This document shows positions 9,688 to 22,191 of a stretch of DNA of 64,000 nt, in pieces. A program made the position numbers and the translations under genes. Position 1 is the stretch's first letter. Each line of letters starts with the position of its first letter. Under the pieces are notes generated by a model. That model ran no database searches, was not told the DNA's origin, and saw only the letters and a list, made by a program, of their open reading frames with translations. The DNA comes from Zygnema circumcarinatum (lineage: Eukaryota > Streptophyta > Zygnematophyceae > Zygnematales > Zygnemataceae), in the NCBI GenBank assembly GCA_037447605.1, contig CM074808.1, positions 1,232,978 to 1,296,977 of the forward strand, given 5' to 3'.

Positions 9688-12600
9688 ATGCGGAGCGGTG
9701 GCGCGTGTGAAGTGAGGCGGGCAGGCACCTGGAGCGCGGAGGCAAAGGGGGAGGAGGTCCTGCATGGCATGCATGGCGTGTGCGCACTAGGGCGGCCATG
9801 GCCATGGTGCCGGCGTGAGGAAAGCCAGGCCTGGGGGAGGGAAGGGGAGGGTGCTTTCGGTGCTGGTATGCAGCCATGCCGTGGTGATGGCTTTGAATTG
9901 GATATGGAAGAGCCGCTGTTGCTGAGAGAGGAGGGAAGGCTGCCATTTGGACGCTTATTGGATCCCAAAGAAGGGGGAAAGCAAGGCGGAGAGAGTAGGA
10001 CTTCTGCTGGAATCCTGAAGGAGCCGGCCTTCATTCTATCTCGGGCAGAACAGGAGCAACGCGAAGCCTTTAAGCTGTTCGCAAAAGCGCAGGATGATTT
10101 TGTTGTTGGAAGGGAGAAGGGAGTCGCATACAAGGCGGCGCAGACATTTGTATGGGGCGATGATTTTGTGGTGCTGAAGGACCTGGCATCTGCATTGCAG
10201 CGGCGAGAGCAGAGGCCGTCTGGAAGGTGAGGTGTAATCGCTACTTGGTTGCGCCTTCCGCTGTGTGGAATGGGCTGTGCATCTTCTGCAAAATCCTCGG
10301 CAACTCTCATGTGGAGAGTGCAGCGCCCGAACAGGAAGGCTGGAAAAGAAAATGAAACGAGAAAAATTAAAAAAATGAAAAAATGATGGGACATGACTAA
10401 TGCCTGAGACGATTTCCTGCTTCCCAGGCATTAATTTGGGCTTTCTGACATACCTGAAGGTGATACAACACAAGTCCTGCTGGGATGGCTGGCCTTTCAT
10501 ATTTCTAGCTTTAGTAGTCGATTGCGAAGTGCAGGTACTCCGTCGTGATGCTGGGCTGTTATAGTGGAAGAGATGGATAATTTGAGGTTTGGCCAATCGA
10601 GCCATAAAGCCCCCAGGACATCGGCACCCGTCAGCCAGTGGGTTTTTAAGGTTCCGACTTGACAATTAACATAATCAAAATCAGTAATTATTAGCATGTC
10701 TGGCAAGAGCCGAAGTAAGCCTAACCTCGAGACAGAAATGCACGGGCTCATCAGTCGTTTGCTGCAAAAGGTTACATTCCGTAGAGGCCAGATCTGATTC
10801 CCCACAACATAAAACCTTCGTCCAAGCCCATCAAATTCGCCTCTCTTAAACTCTAGTACGTCTCTGTCCAACACTGCGTTATGCAGAGCTTTCCCGGAAA
10901 ATTTCTGGGCTTTGCCTCCTTCTTGTGATCGTTCTGTTCCAGCTTTGTCCTCTGGGCAACATCCGCTCCTGAGGCGGGTTTTCTTCTTGCCCATGTGATT
11001 TTGTTGGAAGGGACAACTTCTTCTATAGTCAGAGTTATGGTCAGCGCCAAGTTAGTCGACTGATGCACAGGATGCGTTTCTCATTCCGCAGGTGTACCAG
11101 CAATGCGAAGAGCATTCCCCTCAGGAAAAGCAGCCGCCATGGCAGTGCGGCTGAACGGTGGATGGAGAGCGGCTACGAGAAGGGGGAGTCCTCTCTCTCC
11201 GGCTCGCAGACCTCAATGGCTGCCAAACACGTGGCACGCAGACGGCAGATGGAGCTCAACCTCAAAGTGGCCATAACGCAGCTCACTGTGCTGCAGAGGT
11301 ATCCTATTCCATGCCGAGCTCAGACTACCCCCTTGATTCAACGTTGATCAACGGTTGGATTCTACTGCAATACACACATAACTGTTCCTTCAAGATGAGA
11401 ACGTGGTGATGTGTTCTCTGCAGGTGGGAGCCGGGAACAAGGGACCTTGCTGCTCAGTGGGCGGTGTGGATGCTGCGAACCCTTCGGAAGCTTTCGCAGT
11501 GTCCGCGATCAGCTCAGCTGCTGCTGTTCACCGTCTTCTCCGCCACTCTTCAGCGAATCGGCCGTAACGCAATGGCTGCTGCAGAGGAGAGCCAAGGGGG
11601 GCAGGTTATCCCCTGAACCTTTCTAGGGTTTGCAGGATGTGGGATCGGTCTTTCATTTTCATGAATGCATCGTAAAGAAGTTCGCTACAGTTGCTGTAGG
11701 GCACCTTCGGGGTGGAGGTTGATTCGATTAGAAGCAGAAAGGAGTGAGGGGGAGATTTGGGATGGTTGCAGCTTTTCCGTACAGTGGAGAAGATGCTGCG
11801 TGCCCTGGAGAAGAGTCGTTGCTGCTTTTCTGCCGTTCAGTGGGAGCCTCTCCAGGACCGCATTGCAGACTGCCGCCGTCTTCTGCGACAAGCTGTAAAT
11901 GCAGCTTTCCCGCCACTCATCACAGCGAACCCATCTCCCGCAAAGCTCTCTCCACTGCATTTACGGATCGAACATCAGGAGCAGCGAAACCAGCAGCAGA
12001 GCAGGCTGAGTGGAGAAGGTTTCTGCAAGAGTGGGGGCCCCTCTGCAATGGAAGGAGAGTTTGGGTTCAGTGAAGGTGGAGGTGGAGGTGCTGATTGCAA
12101 GTCGTATAAGAGGGAAAGTGCGGAAGTTCACAGGGGAGTGGCAGAGCCCTCTCTGCCTTGTCAATGGGAGAGGCAGACAGTGATGCGAGTGTCTTGTTTT
12201 GGAGAAACTGCCACTGAAGGACGAAGTGAGGGGGGATGCATCCCCATAGAAGAGGACAAAGTGGAGGGGGCGGAATGCACAGATCTTAAAGGCAAGGCAG
12301 CAGCATGGCCGAAATTGGGGGAAGCTTATGTGCAGCAGGAAGGTTGTTCAAGCAAGGGGAAGTCTGCCACTGCTGAATATGCAGGGGGGGCATCTTCAAA
12401 CGGTGTGGAAGAGAGTCCTCTCTATACAGCGGAAGAGCTGTTCAGCAACGAGCTGCTGCAGCAGGAGGGAGTGCGCACGTTGGTGAGCTCTTTTTCGGCT
12501 CTTCTCCCTCTCTTGTAGTTCTTTGCAGGCAGCAGTCTAACACTGACATCGGCTCATCTTCAGTTTTGGGGGAAAACTTGCAGTCAGGATTAAAACCCAT

Positions 12601-14799
12601 TTCCACATTGCAATGAAATGTTTGCTCCATGAGTCACCATCGGGAATATGGCTATGTGACTCGCAGGTGATGCGAGCTCTGCGGGAAAAGAATGGCGGCG
12701 GTAGCGAAGAGCACTATGCTTCAAACTGGCGGCTATGGGGCGGGGAAGCACCCAAGGAAGGGGAGGTCGCAGGTATGGCAGCTACTCTCGTGTCATAAGA
12801 AAAGGAGGAGTGGTAGAGGGGTTTCGCTTTTAAATGTCTGTCTACATATAGGAACGTCAAGTGATGGCTGTGTCATATCGCAGATTGATGTTGAACAGTG
12901 TTGGATGACTGCTATTACTTGGCGAAGAAACGTTCACTGCAGCTCACTTAGTACTGCGAAAGGATAAGTGGCCCATCTTTCCCTGTAATCCCGCCCTCCC
13001 GTGTTTGAAAGGATTGTGGGAGTATGTGATGGGGTGGTGCAGTCTCCTTGCTCTGCCCTTTATCGTCACGTCGCATCCAGGTGAGGCAGCATACAGACCC
13101 TCTTTTGAAGACAGAACTTGCTTTGAAACCCTCCAGCTTTGCAAAACCATGGCAGCTCTATGGGTCGCAGTGCATCTGAACCTTCCATTCTTTCTTTGAA
13201 TAATGTATTGCATGTATTGTCTCTGAAAATGTGGCCAGGTGCCGGCGAGAGGGAGCCTTTGTCTCCATCGAGAAGTCTTTGATCTCGACTGTTATCTGCA
13301 GGCTCAGGAGGGGAAAGTTGGTGCGACCTTTGCAGAAGGCGGCAAGTTTTCGGCTGTTCCTTGGAAATGTCCGATTTGCGGAAATTCAGCGACTTGGCCG
13401 ATGCTGCAAGTTGACAGTTTTTTGCTCAGGTCTGCCACAAATCTGATACGAAATTGAATCATTCTGGCAGATGATGCGGGTGAACGGAAGTGAGGAAGGT
13501 TAATGTCGACATATAGAATGAGGTCTTGTTTGGTTTTTGATGTGTACATGTGGTCTTATGTCACTGAGTGGACTTGAATGTATAACCACAGTCCAAACGA
13601 TGCCACGTTCTTGGTGATGTGGCACTTCTTCATTGGCCCTTCACAAGGTGGCTCGCAAACGGAATGGAGATCAATCTCTGACTTTGTAGACCTCTTTCTT
13701 TACATCTTTATCTCGTATCTCTCGCTGCCGAGGCTTGGTTTGTTATATCGAAAGCTCAGCTCAGATATTGCGGAACATGATTTACTGGCACATATATTCT
13801 GTATTCTGTATTCTGTATTCGACATGTACGCTTACTTCGACCGCTAAGCTTTGCTGCAGAATTCTGCGTTCGACGACCGAAGCAGCGAAAGCAGTGCTGA
13901 TCCCTCTGCATCGCGAACAGCGAGACAGGTCTCAATATGGCTCGCAGACCAACATTGCCTCAGGAGGGAAGCAAGTGAGTCTGGAAGCACGCTCAGTGGG
14001 AATAGCAGGCAGGGGGATGTCTGAGGAAAACAGAGCAGCCGATCCCGAAAGCATGTACAATTGCGAAAAGAGTTCTGTCTTGAAGTGGATGTCAAGCAGT
14101 TTGCGGCTACATGGGGGAGAAGGTGTTGAGAGGAGGGAGAGTTGTGGGAGGAGTGGGCGAGGAGTGGATCGTGAATGTGGAGGTAGTGTCAGGGGGGAGG
14201 ATATGCGACAATGGAACGGCAGTTTTTGGGAGCAAGAAAGGTCGTCCCTACATAAGTGGACGGCTTCTTGCTTGTATTCTCCGTATGAGCGTCAGGGTAC
14301 TCAGGAAGATATCAATCCGCACTCTTCAGCAAAAGGCATTTTGAAGGGGGGGACTGGTGAAAGTGAGACTGCTAAGGTGCACCAACAGGGAGCAGGAGTG
14401 GATGGAAAAACTGCTGATTGGGAGGGCACTGTGATGAAGCAAGGTCAGGAAGTTGAAGGTGGAGAGCTGAATTTTGTCATTCAGTGTGAAAGGAGGCCGG
14501 AAGTGTGCTCTGTTGGGAACATGGACAGGAATGGGACAGAAGGGCTGGAAGGGATTATTAGGACGTTGGAGAGGGGAGTAGAGAGGAGAGGTTGGGGCCC
14601 ATCCGATTGGAAGGTTGTCGCCATAAAGGCTCAAATGCTGAACAGCGATCGAGGCAACGTGTGTGCTTTGGATGGATACGCGGGAGACAATAAGGACGAG
14701 ACTAAAGAATCCTTTGTTGCCCCTGCAAAGTACGAGGTGCCAAAGGAGCCTCGCTCGCAGCCAAGGGCTCGCAGAAAACAAATGTCCACGAGGTTCTAA
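9688..14799 (+). CDS. SP-RING (MIZ) zinc-finger protein, probable SUMO ligase
   Basis: Eight phase-consistent exons, 9688-10226, 11092-11298, 11424-11604, 11772-12482, 12667-12772, 13043-13080, 13239-13429 and 13860-14799, give 970 aa. Exons 6-8 encode an SP-RING: SLLCPLSSRRIQVPARG (from about residue 583), then CLH with Cys602 and His604, VFDLDCYLQAQEG, WKCPICG with Cys638 and Cys641, and MLQVDSFLLR. This is the zinc-binding E3 module of PIAS/SIZ/PIAL SUMO ligases, which act mostly in the nucleus. The stretch between CYLQ and WKCP is longer than usual. I see no clear SAP or PINIT domain in the roughly 580 residues upstream, and the roughly 310 residues after the finger are polar and unrecognised. 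In-frame ATGs at 9868 and 9904 are alternative starts. The finger is certain in kind; the exact orthologue is not. Confidence 0.82.
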
Positions 14800-15757
14800 G
14801 AGTGCACCTTTCAGACGTGCATGGGAGGGGGGGGGCTGAGTTAGAGGGTTCCATTCCTTAGCAGCAGAGGGGGGGTTAGCTCATCGGCGCACTGTCCGTT
14901 TTTTGTCGTGGCCTCGTCTGTCCACGCATGCTTTCTAAGCATGGGCAGTGCGTGGGCTGAGCCGGCAGACCGTTCCATGTGGTTTGCAGCAGCGGCAGCA
15001 GCAGCACCTTCATGTTAATCTCCATGCCCTGGCTGCTCCGGGCCGTTCTATATTCCGTTGTACCAAGGCAAACATGAGCATGGAAGCGCTTTTTCCTTCT
15101 TCAGAAGTGTTCATCTGACTTCGCCTTTCTCTTGGCAATGTTCCAAACCGTTTTTGGTTGTACGGGTCTTCTCCTTCCAGCTTAATTTGGCTTGAAGAGT
15201 GGGAGATTTTTGGGGCGTGCACTGAAAGCCCTAAAAACTTGCCACGTTTCATTTTTGGACGGGATCCACACCATTGCTTTTTTCTTGTGAGATGTTTTGA
15301 TAATCAAAAAGCAGCTGTATAGCTGCCTGTACACATGGAGCCTGTGGTCCACCCTTTGACCCGTAGATAGGATAGATCAGAGATGCCTTCTGGCTTTGGT
15401 TCCAAACAAGAAATTGCAACAAGACCTTTTCCACCTAGAGAGATGGAGTTTTCATCGCCAATAAATTGCTTAAAAAAAAAAAAAAAGAAAAAAAAAAAAC
15501 TTGAAAAATGCCCGCGAAGGCTGTACATGGCTTGGCCTGTTTATGTGGGCTACAGCTTCAGAGGACTTATTTGCAATTAATTGACGGAAAACCCCTAAGC
15601 TACCTTTGTCCTCTACTTTGTGTCCACTACAGAACTACACATTTCTTAATAATCTGTAGTGCGTAGAGCCAGAATCCCGACCCTATCAGCGGACCATCCG
15701 TTTAAGACATGCATCCTACAAAACTGTCTAGAGGATGTCCCTAAAGGGCCGCGGCCG
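14800..15757. other. Intergenic between convergent genes
   Basis: 3' flanks of the SP-RING gene (+) and the ZIP gene (-). Contains G-runs at 14826-14836, short CAG-type repeats near 14986-15004, and an A-rich tract at 15471-15500. No gene seen. Confidence 0.5.
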
Positions 15758-17930
15758 TCACGTGAAGACCGACACTGCCAGCATGAGCAGCAGCCCCCCC
15801 AAGAAGAGGCAGCCCTCCCCCACGCCATGCGCCGCGCTGGGGGCGCTCTGCTCGCCCAACTGATGCATCACCACGTACAGCACTGTGCCTGCCCCCCCCC
15901 ACAGCCCCCCCCCATGCAGGTCAGCATCACTGCATGCTGGGCCACTCAGTATTTGCGCTTAACCATATTTCACGTAAGTCATGCAAAGCAGCAGCAGCAC
16001 CCACCAGCTCCAAATGCCTGCAGAAGGTTCGCCAGCACCACTCCCGCGGGGCCTTGTACGAGCAGAGTCGCCATGCCTGCGACGATGCCGAGGGGGGTCA
16101 TGGCGCAGTAGAGCAGCATCACTGCCACCGTCTTGCCAACGGACACCTCCTCTCGCACGAACTGCACCAACAAAAGACAACCCTTCAGCTCCACCACCAC
16201 TGCTGCTGTGCTTTCGCCAGAATCTGCCGGCAAATAAAAGCTCAGATGCTTCCTGAAGTATGGAAGAACAAATCTGGCATTTTTGAAATCGCCAACAGGC
16301 CTTCTCTCCCGCAATGACGAGCTCCCTTAATGCCTCCACCTGCATTTTTTACAGGACGAGCCGACCCACCTGCAGTCCCACTGAGAACGCTTCTGCGCCT
16401 TTGTGCGCCACCAAAGCGATGAAGAGACTGAGGGTGCCGTCCAAGGTGTGCGCGGACCCCAGGGCCGCTCCGACCACAAAGGAATGCAGCGAGAGCAGGC
16501 CGGCGAGCAGGTACGACATGGCGCCATTCCCCTGCAGCACCACGTGGTGGTGCTGAGAGCCATGCTTGTGCTTGTGAAGGGATTCACACTGGTCTGAGTT
16601 CGAACCGCCCTGAACCTCTGACATTTGTCCCCAGTCATGGGAGTGTCCTAAAGCATTTTGGCCATCCGTGGAATAACTTTGCCGATGGTGATGGTGGGAA
16701 CCTGCCCGCACGAGAGGGGTTGCAGCATCGACGACAGCATAAGGAGAGCAGTCGAGATGGTGATTCTCAGCGTCTCCGCTCTCAACCTGTCCGTGCTCTT
16801 CACAACTACCGCTAACGTCTGCGTAGTCTTTTGACAAGGGCAGGCTGTTCGAACTGTCTGCATTTTTGGCTGCAGAAGGACTCGCAATCCGCTCCCGGCT
16901 GTGTACTGGCATAGGAGCACACACGACCGGCCCATATGATGCCACAGTCTCCACCTGCATAGGCTCAAATCCCCTTATGTTGTCCATTTAACACATGTGG
17001 AGAGAGAAACCCTTCCTACAACAGGGTCGACATCTTCTACACGAATACAGGTGTTATGGTGTTCACCTGAACATAGCAGATGCTGCCCCCACCGCACTTC
17101 TCCGCCTGCGCTGTCACAGCCAACACGCGTCCACCATCGAGGCCCCACCGCGCCTGCCCCTGCCGTTCTATGAACCAGACTACCACAAAGCCGATGGCTG
17201 CCACGCTGAAGGCCAAAGGAAACTCCCGTCCATCGGGAAGCTTGCTCAGCCCGGCTTGTTGAAGACCGTTGTTCGCTTCAGGTAGCATGTGGAGAAGGCT
17301 GACTCCCAGAAACACGCCAGCAGCAAACATTCGGCAAGCGACGGTGATGGCATTCTGCTCAATGAAACAAGCAACGATGCCAACGATTCTCGAGGTTAAA
17401 AAGTCATCGGTATCATGCTTACACGCAGTGGTTTGAAAACGATAAAGAAAAACTGGCAAAAAAGAAAAAGCTGAAGGGCGTCCCTGCGCTTTAACGCGGA
17501 TTTTCAGCCAGATCATCCATTCCTAGGAGGATTACCTGCATTTTTACAAAAAAAAAGCCCTATTCCCAGGTGGTACCCTGAACTCCATTCCTTAATTTCA
17601 AGATTGAACCTGGATGTTCTAGATTTAGAGTCGTTGCCACCATCTTTAGCCCTCACAATTACTGCGCTCTCCCTCCTCCCCTTCCCCCAAACTGTGTGAA
17701 GGCAGAACAAAGATCCCATTAGAGAAATTCGCATATCCCTTGCATAGTAGGAAACTCACTCGATGCTTTTCCGAAACAGAGCTCAGTCGCAGCGGAAGGA
17801 AGCTGCCCGCGAGAGAGATGACTACGACTGTGAAGAGCGCGCACAGCTTAAAGCTGGTCACTGACCAGTCCGACCCGCGAAGCTCCTGCCCCGGCCCCCA
17901 TGGCCCCACCCACCGCTCCCCTCCGTCCAT
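15758..17930 (-). CDS. ZIP-family zinc/iron transporter
   Basis: Five exons, 17930-17760, 17354-17067, 16954-16370, 16161-16005 and 15888-15758, give 443 aa with all junctions in phase. The order is ZIP-typical: N-terminal hydrophobic segment, FAAGVFLGVSLLHMLPEA, a third span ending at WFIER, a long variable loop, then LLSLHSFVVGAALG (His310, TM4), LVAHKGAEAFSVGLQ (His337 and Glu341, TM5), MLLYCAMTPLGIVAGM and a closing span LFLGGLLLMLAVSVF. The loop is His-rich (GSHHHHRQ, HKHKHGSQHHH), as in ZIPs that bind zinc there. TM4 has a hydrophobic residue where many plant ZIPs have Asp after HS. Role: divalent metal import toward the cytosol; the membrane and metal cannot be fixed from sequence. The ATG at 17930 is followed by a short non-conserved lead. 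Confidence 0.92.
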
Positions 17931-18507
17931 GGCGCTTCCCCCCCCTCCCCTCCCCCTCTCCCCTCTCTCACCTCCCCCTTCCCGCCATGGCGGACCCCAT
18001 CACGTCCAAGTCAACTTCACGGGCGCCTTCAAGTTTCAAACCGGTCGCAAACCTGGTTTGCAGCCAAAGGGGCCACGTCATTGGAGGAGGGGAATTCCAA
18101 TGACAGGACACCACGTGGCAGACCAAAATCATTTTGCTGTTTTTCTGTTTTGAATAGGAAACAAAATCTAAAAACAATGAATCCGTACTTACGTGGCAGA
18201 ATGAGATTGGCCAAGCAAAAATAGCGAAGCTGGGGCCGCGCTTATCCGACAGACCAACATAAGGACTTCCGGTTAATCAATTGGTATCCGCCACGTGGTA
18301 CTTACAAGCGACTTGCGGACCAAGTACCGGTACTTCGCAGTTGACTCCTACGGTGGGAAAAGGACGAGAATAATCTACTGGTTTTGGGGACGAGGTTCGG
18401 GAAAGTCGAACCTTTGCACACCGTACCGCCTGTACGGTTTACGGGTTATAACTTTTACGGGCAAAAAGTCCGTAAAAGGGACTCTCAGGGTTTTAGATTT
18501 TAGAATT
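17931..18507. other. Intergenic, ZIP promoter side
   Basis: C-rich (CCCCTCCC) around 17938-17990, presumably the ZIP promoter. A segment near 18480-18525 (TTTTAGATTTTAGAATTGGA) resembles the inverse of 34790-34825, so the repeat borders here may extend further left. No gene seen. Confidence 0.4.
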
Positions 18508-18551
18508 GGAGAACTATATATACCCTGCCCCCCCTGTTTTTTGAAACCCTG

Positions 18552-18793
18552 CACAGTTCGGACCAGTGGATCGGCAACCATTGGACAACCATTGGATGGC
18601 AATGGTTGGACGTCTACTGGTTGGCAACCAGTCGACTGGTTGCCAACCAGTGGATGGATGCCACTGGTTGGCAACCAGTCGAATGGTTGTTTCGATCCGG
18701 CGGCACTGGTTGGCAACCAGTCGAATGGTTGTTTCGATCCGGCGGCACTGGTTGGCAACCAGTCGAATGGTTTGTCTAATGGTCCGATCTGTG
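18552..18793 (-). mobile_element. hAT-like non-autonomous element, copy B
   Basis: A 242-base relative of 8328-9302 in inverted orientation, with ends CACAGTTCGGACCA and TGGTCCGATCTGTG. It is flanked by a perfect 8-base direct repeat, AAACCCTG, at 18544-18551 and 18794-18801. It has only a few of the ACTGGTTGGCAACCAGT-type hairpins and the CGATCCGGCGGCA spacer, so it is about one quarter the length of copy A while keeping the same termini. Confidence 0.88.
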
Positions 18794-18894
18794 AAACCCT
18801 GCCCTTCCATTTTGGCTATCCCGCCCCTTGTTTTGGGATATCCCGCCCCTTGTTTTGGATACCCCCCCCCCCCCTGTTTTCTCCTTCTCACACA

Positions 18895-19235
18895 TCAGCG
18901 GAGAGAGCAGAGCAGAGGAAGAAAGAGACAGAGAGAGACAGCAGAGGAGAGAGAAGAGGAGAGAGAGAGCAGAGGAGATAAAAGAGGAGATAAAAGAGGA
19001 GAGAGAAAGAGCAGAGGAGTGAGAGCCGAGGAGAGAGAGTATAGAGGAGAGAGAGAGAGAGCAGAGGAGAGAAAGACTAGAGGAGAGAGCAGAGGAGAGA
19101 GAGAGATTGCAAACCAGAAGAGGAGGGGAGGGGAGGGGAGGGGAGGGGAGGGGAGGGGAGGGGAGGGGAGAGGACGGGAGGNNNNNNNNNNGGGCAGGGG
19201 AGGGGAGGGGAGCGGACGGGAGGAGCGGGAAAGAA
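18895..19235. repeat. Purine simple-sequence tract with 10-N gap
   Basis: GAGAGA-rich sequence runs into GGGGA tandem repeats; ten Ns at 19182-19191 mark an unresolved assembly gap. Open frames crossing it are meaningless. Confidence 0.95.
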
Positions 19236-19659
19236 ATATTCAAAAAAGGGGGGCCATCTCCTCCCGAAATATCCAAAATGGGGGAGGGGGGCAGAATAGC
19301 CGAAATGGGAGGGTCGGATTTCAAAAAAACAGTGGCGGGATAACCAAAAAGGGGGGCGGTATATAGTTCTCCTAAGAATAGCCGTATGACCACTAAAATT
19401 GAACGACGCTTACAACCATGCGGTCGGCGAAATGGCGCTGGCCCGTCAGAGAGCTTGCCGTACGGTCGAACAAGCACCTGACTATATAACCATTTTAGAA
19501 GTGTTTTATAAAACGGCCTGACTTTTAGAATTTTTAATTGGAGTTCTAATACACGACACTGCGTTCTAATGTCCATTCCTACACGGCACACATGGGACTC
19601 TAAGACCAACATTTTGCCTATGGTTGGCTGGGCGACCAACCAGCCACTGGATTCGGGGT

Positions 19660-19735
19660 TCAAGGATTAGGGTTTAGGGTTCAGGGTTCAAACTACAGTA
19701 CAGGGTTAGGGTTCAAGGTTCCGGGTTAAAAAATT
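19660..19735 (-). repeat. Short telomere-like TTAGGG/TTCAGGG patch
   Basis: About 75 bases of degenerate GGGTTTAGGGTTCAGGG-type units, with the G-rich strand on plus (opposite to 6978-7175). The sequence from 19736 to 20175 shows no gene or repeat I recognise. Confidence 0.75.
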
Positions 19736-20175
19736 AGTGTCAACTGTTGTTCCATAGAACCATAGTCCAAATCTTGACCCGCAATAAGTTGGAACCCGCA
19801 CGTGTGAATGAACCTTTCAAAAACAGGTCCGAGAAAATGTTCTAGTGTTCAACTGGGAAGAATTCCAAACCTCCGAATGTCATGTCTAATGTAATTCACA
19901 TAGAATAATTTCCCAAAACAATGTTCGAGATGTTTAAAGCTGTTCACCTTTAAGCGAGAGATGAAAGCGGTGACACCCACCGACGACCCAAATGGACGAG
20001 GCAACAGCCGCATCAAACTGATTCACTATAATGTGAAGGCGGCACTGTCACTCCATTAACTGCGAGCAATAGCTACAGGCCTGCTAACGAATTATCCAAA
20101 GAAGTTCCGCTGATGCTAAGGTCTTAAGGGATAAGTGACTGACTTAGTGCCATCTAAAACCTATTCTTCCGTGGC

Positions 20176-22129
20176 TCAAAACCTTGACATGAGCATGGGT
20201 TCTGGTGAAGCAATCTCTTCCACATAGGAACCCGAGGAAGGACCCCCTTCCCCTACCACTTTCGTCCTTTGCTGTGGAATGAAACCATTGAGCCCGATAA
20301 CTCTTTGGGCATAGTCAAGAGCCCATCTTACCTGCAGCACACAACACCCGATCGCCCATTATTATTCCACACAGGCAAGCTTGTTTTTGCCCAGTATTGT
20401 GAATGCAAACCCAGTACTACAAATGAAGATGTAGGCAAAGAAGGGGCCTGGAACTGCAGCAAATGCTGGAAAAGATACATACCTTACGCTGATCTTTCGC
20501 ACCATAAGGTGGTCTCTCAAGAAACTGGAAACTAACGGCACGAAAACTCAAGGAGGGCAGCTCGTGCTCACAGTGGGAAACGCAAGTTCGAGCGACGCAA
20601 TCTCATCCCATGCGAAGAGTTTCGTCTCAAGGCTCTCAATGCCTGCGAGCCCACAAATTCAACGCGAACTCGATTTATGGCTCAAACAACGCCTGCTAAC
20701 CTGCTCCCATCCCCTCCCAACTGAGCTTTTCCCATTGAAAAAGGAGGATCATATTCAGAGCACTACATGAACAGGTCAATGAGTGTCCCCACGAGCAACT
20801 GAATGTCCAACTAAATCCATCAGGGAGCTGAAGCTGTCGCAAAGATTATTGAAGGTTACAAATCAACACGAGCAGGGTTTCCACACAATCTGCAATGCTG
20901 ACCAAAGAAGGACACGCTCCGACAAACGGGTCCACAAGTGAGTAGTTAAATGGAATTTCCCAACGAGAAATAGTTCTTTATGACTCACCAGCCGATAGAA
21001 CGGGAGACTTGAGTCGCCCCAAGTAGAGAAGTTGCACCTGTTGTTCGTCCCAAACCCACGCATGAATGATTGAGAATATGAATAGAGAAAAAGCGCTTCA
21101 GAACGTGGCTCGATTGAGTCTTTTGCTGATAAGAACAACCTTAGGACCTTAGGATCCACCCGCGGCCTGCCTCCATCATGCACAAAGAAAAAGGACAGCA
21201 TCTTTTGGAGCAGCTTCACTGCAGTCTGCCTCTCCTCACCTGCCCGGGCACATTGTACACGGCAAGCAAAGGGCCGAGCTCTGCACTCGCTCCTGCCTCC
21301 TCCATAACCTCTCGAGCTGCTCCCTCTCTTGCGCTTTCTCCAAGCTCCATGAAACCTACAGACGACAAACCATCCGCGATATTTCACTGTTTTTACAACG
21401 ATTGATCCGCATTCTACCAACTCCTTTTTGTGAACTGTTTGCCCTCCTCTCCCCATGTTCCCCTCTCCTCTGCCCTCCCTCACCTTGCGGGACGCCCCAC
21501 CGCCCTCGGCAGGGCTCGATGGCGCGCTTGCAGAGAAGCACCTGCGGGCAGAGAGAGAGAGAGGGCTAAGAGCAGCAGCTGGCAGGGAGGGAGGGAGGGG
21601 ACTGAAGAAGAAGAAGAAGAACGGCCTTGCAGGGTTTAGGGTTCAATCATTAGGGTTCAAAGTTCAAGGTTCAGAGTTTAGGGTTCAGGGTTTAGGGTTT
21701 AGGGTTTAGGGTTCAGGGTCTAGGGTTTAGGGTTCAAGGTTCAAGGTTCAGGGTTTAGGGTTCAAGGTTCAGGGTTTAGGGTTCAGGGTTCAAGGTTCAG
21801 GGTTTAGGGTTCAGGGTTCAAGGTTCAAGGATTAGGGTTCAGGTTACCAGGTTCAGAGTTAGGGTTTAAGGCTCAGAGTTCAGGGTTCAGGGCATACGGT
21901 TTAGGATTTAGGGTTTCGGGGTCAGAGTTGAGGGTTCACGGTCAGGGTTCAAGGTTTTAGGTTTAAGGTCGAGGGTTTAGAGCTTTCTGTTCAGGGTTAG
22001 GGTTTAGGACTCAGGGCTAACAATGTAGGGTTCAACATACAAGTTGCATTTCTTTAGCGTATGCTGAAGTCAGCTGCTACATGCAATCACAGCAGTTGCA
22101 GTTGCGGCCGCCGCTGGTGTGTGCGAGAG

Positions 22130-22191
<62 letters not shown>

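Larger units (their letters stand above)
18508..19370. repeat. Hairpin-bounded low-complexity block
   Basis: GGAGAACTATATATACC near 18508 and GGTATATAGTTCTCC near 19357 are inverse repeats. Just inside them are mirrored G/C-rich stretches (TTGGCTATCCCGCCCC on the left; GGCGGGATAACCAAAA on the right). The middle is GAGAGA and GGGGA simple sequence with a gap. The whole looks like one inverted-repeat element into which hAT-like copy B has inserted. Confidence 0.55.

Noticed and set aside
11299-11423. Second U12-type intron (donor GTATCCTATTCC) in the SP-RING gene
   Set aside because: The donor is close to U12 consensus, but TTCCTTCAA lies about 35 bases from the acceptor, too far for a U12 branch point, and the end is an ordinary CTCTGCAG.
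16161-16345. Extra ZIP exon (VEALRELVIAGEK, near 16300-16340 minus)
   Set aside because: It has an acceptor-like start but no GT donor in phase, and leaving it out joins SVGLQ to FVREEVSVGK as in other ZIPs.
20863-21483. 206-codon minus frame over the Nudix locus
   Set aside because: It is a frame-shifted reading through introns; the real exons are in other frames and carry the Nudix box.
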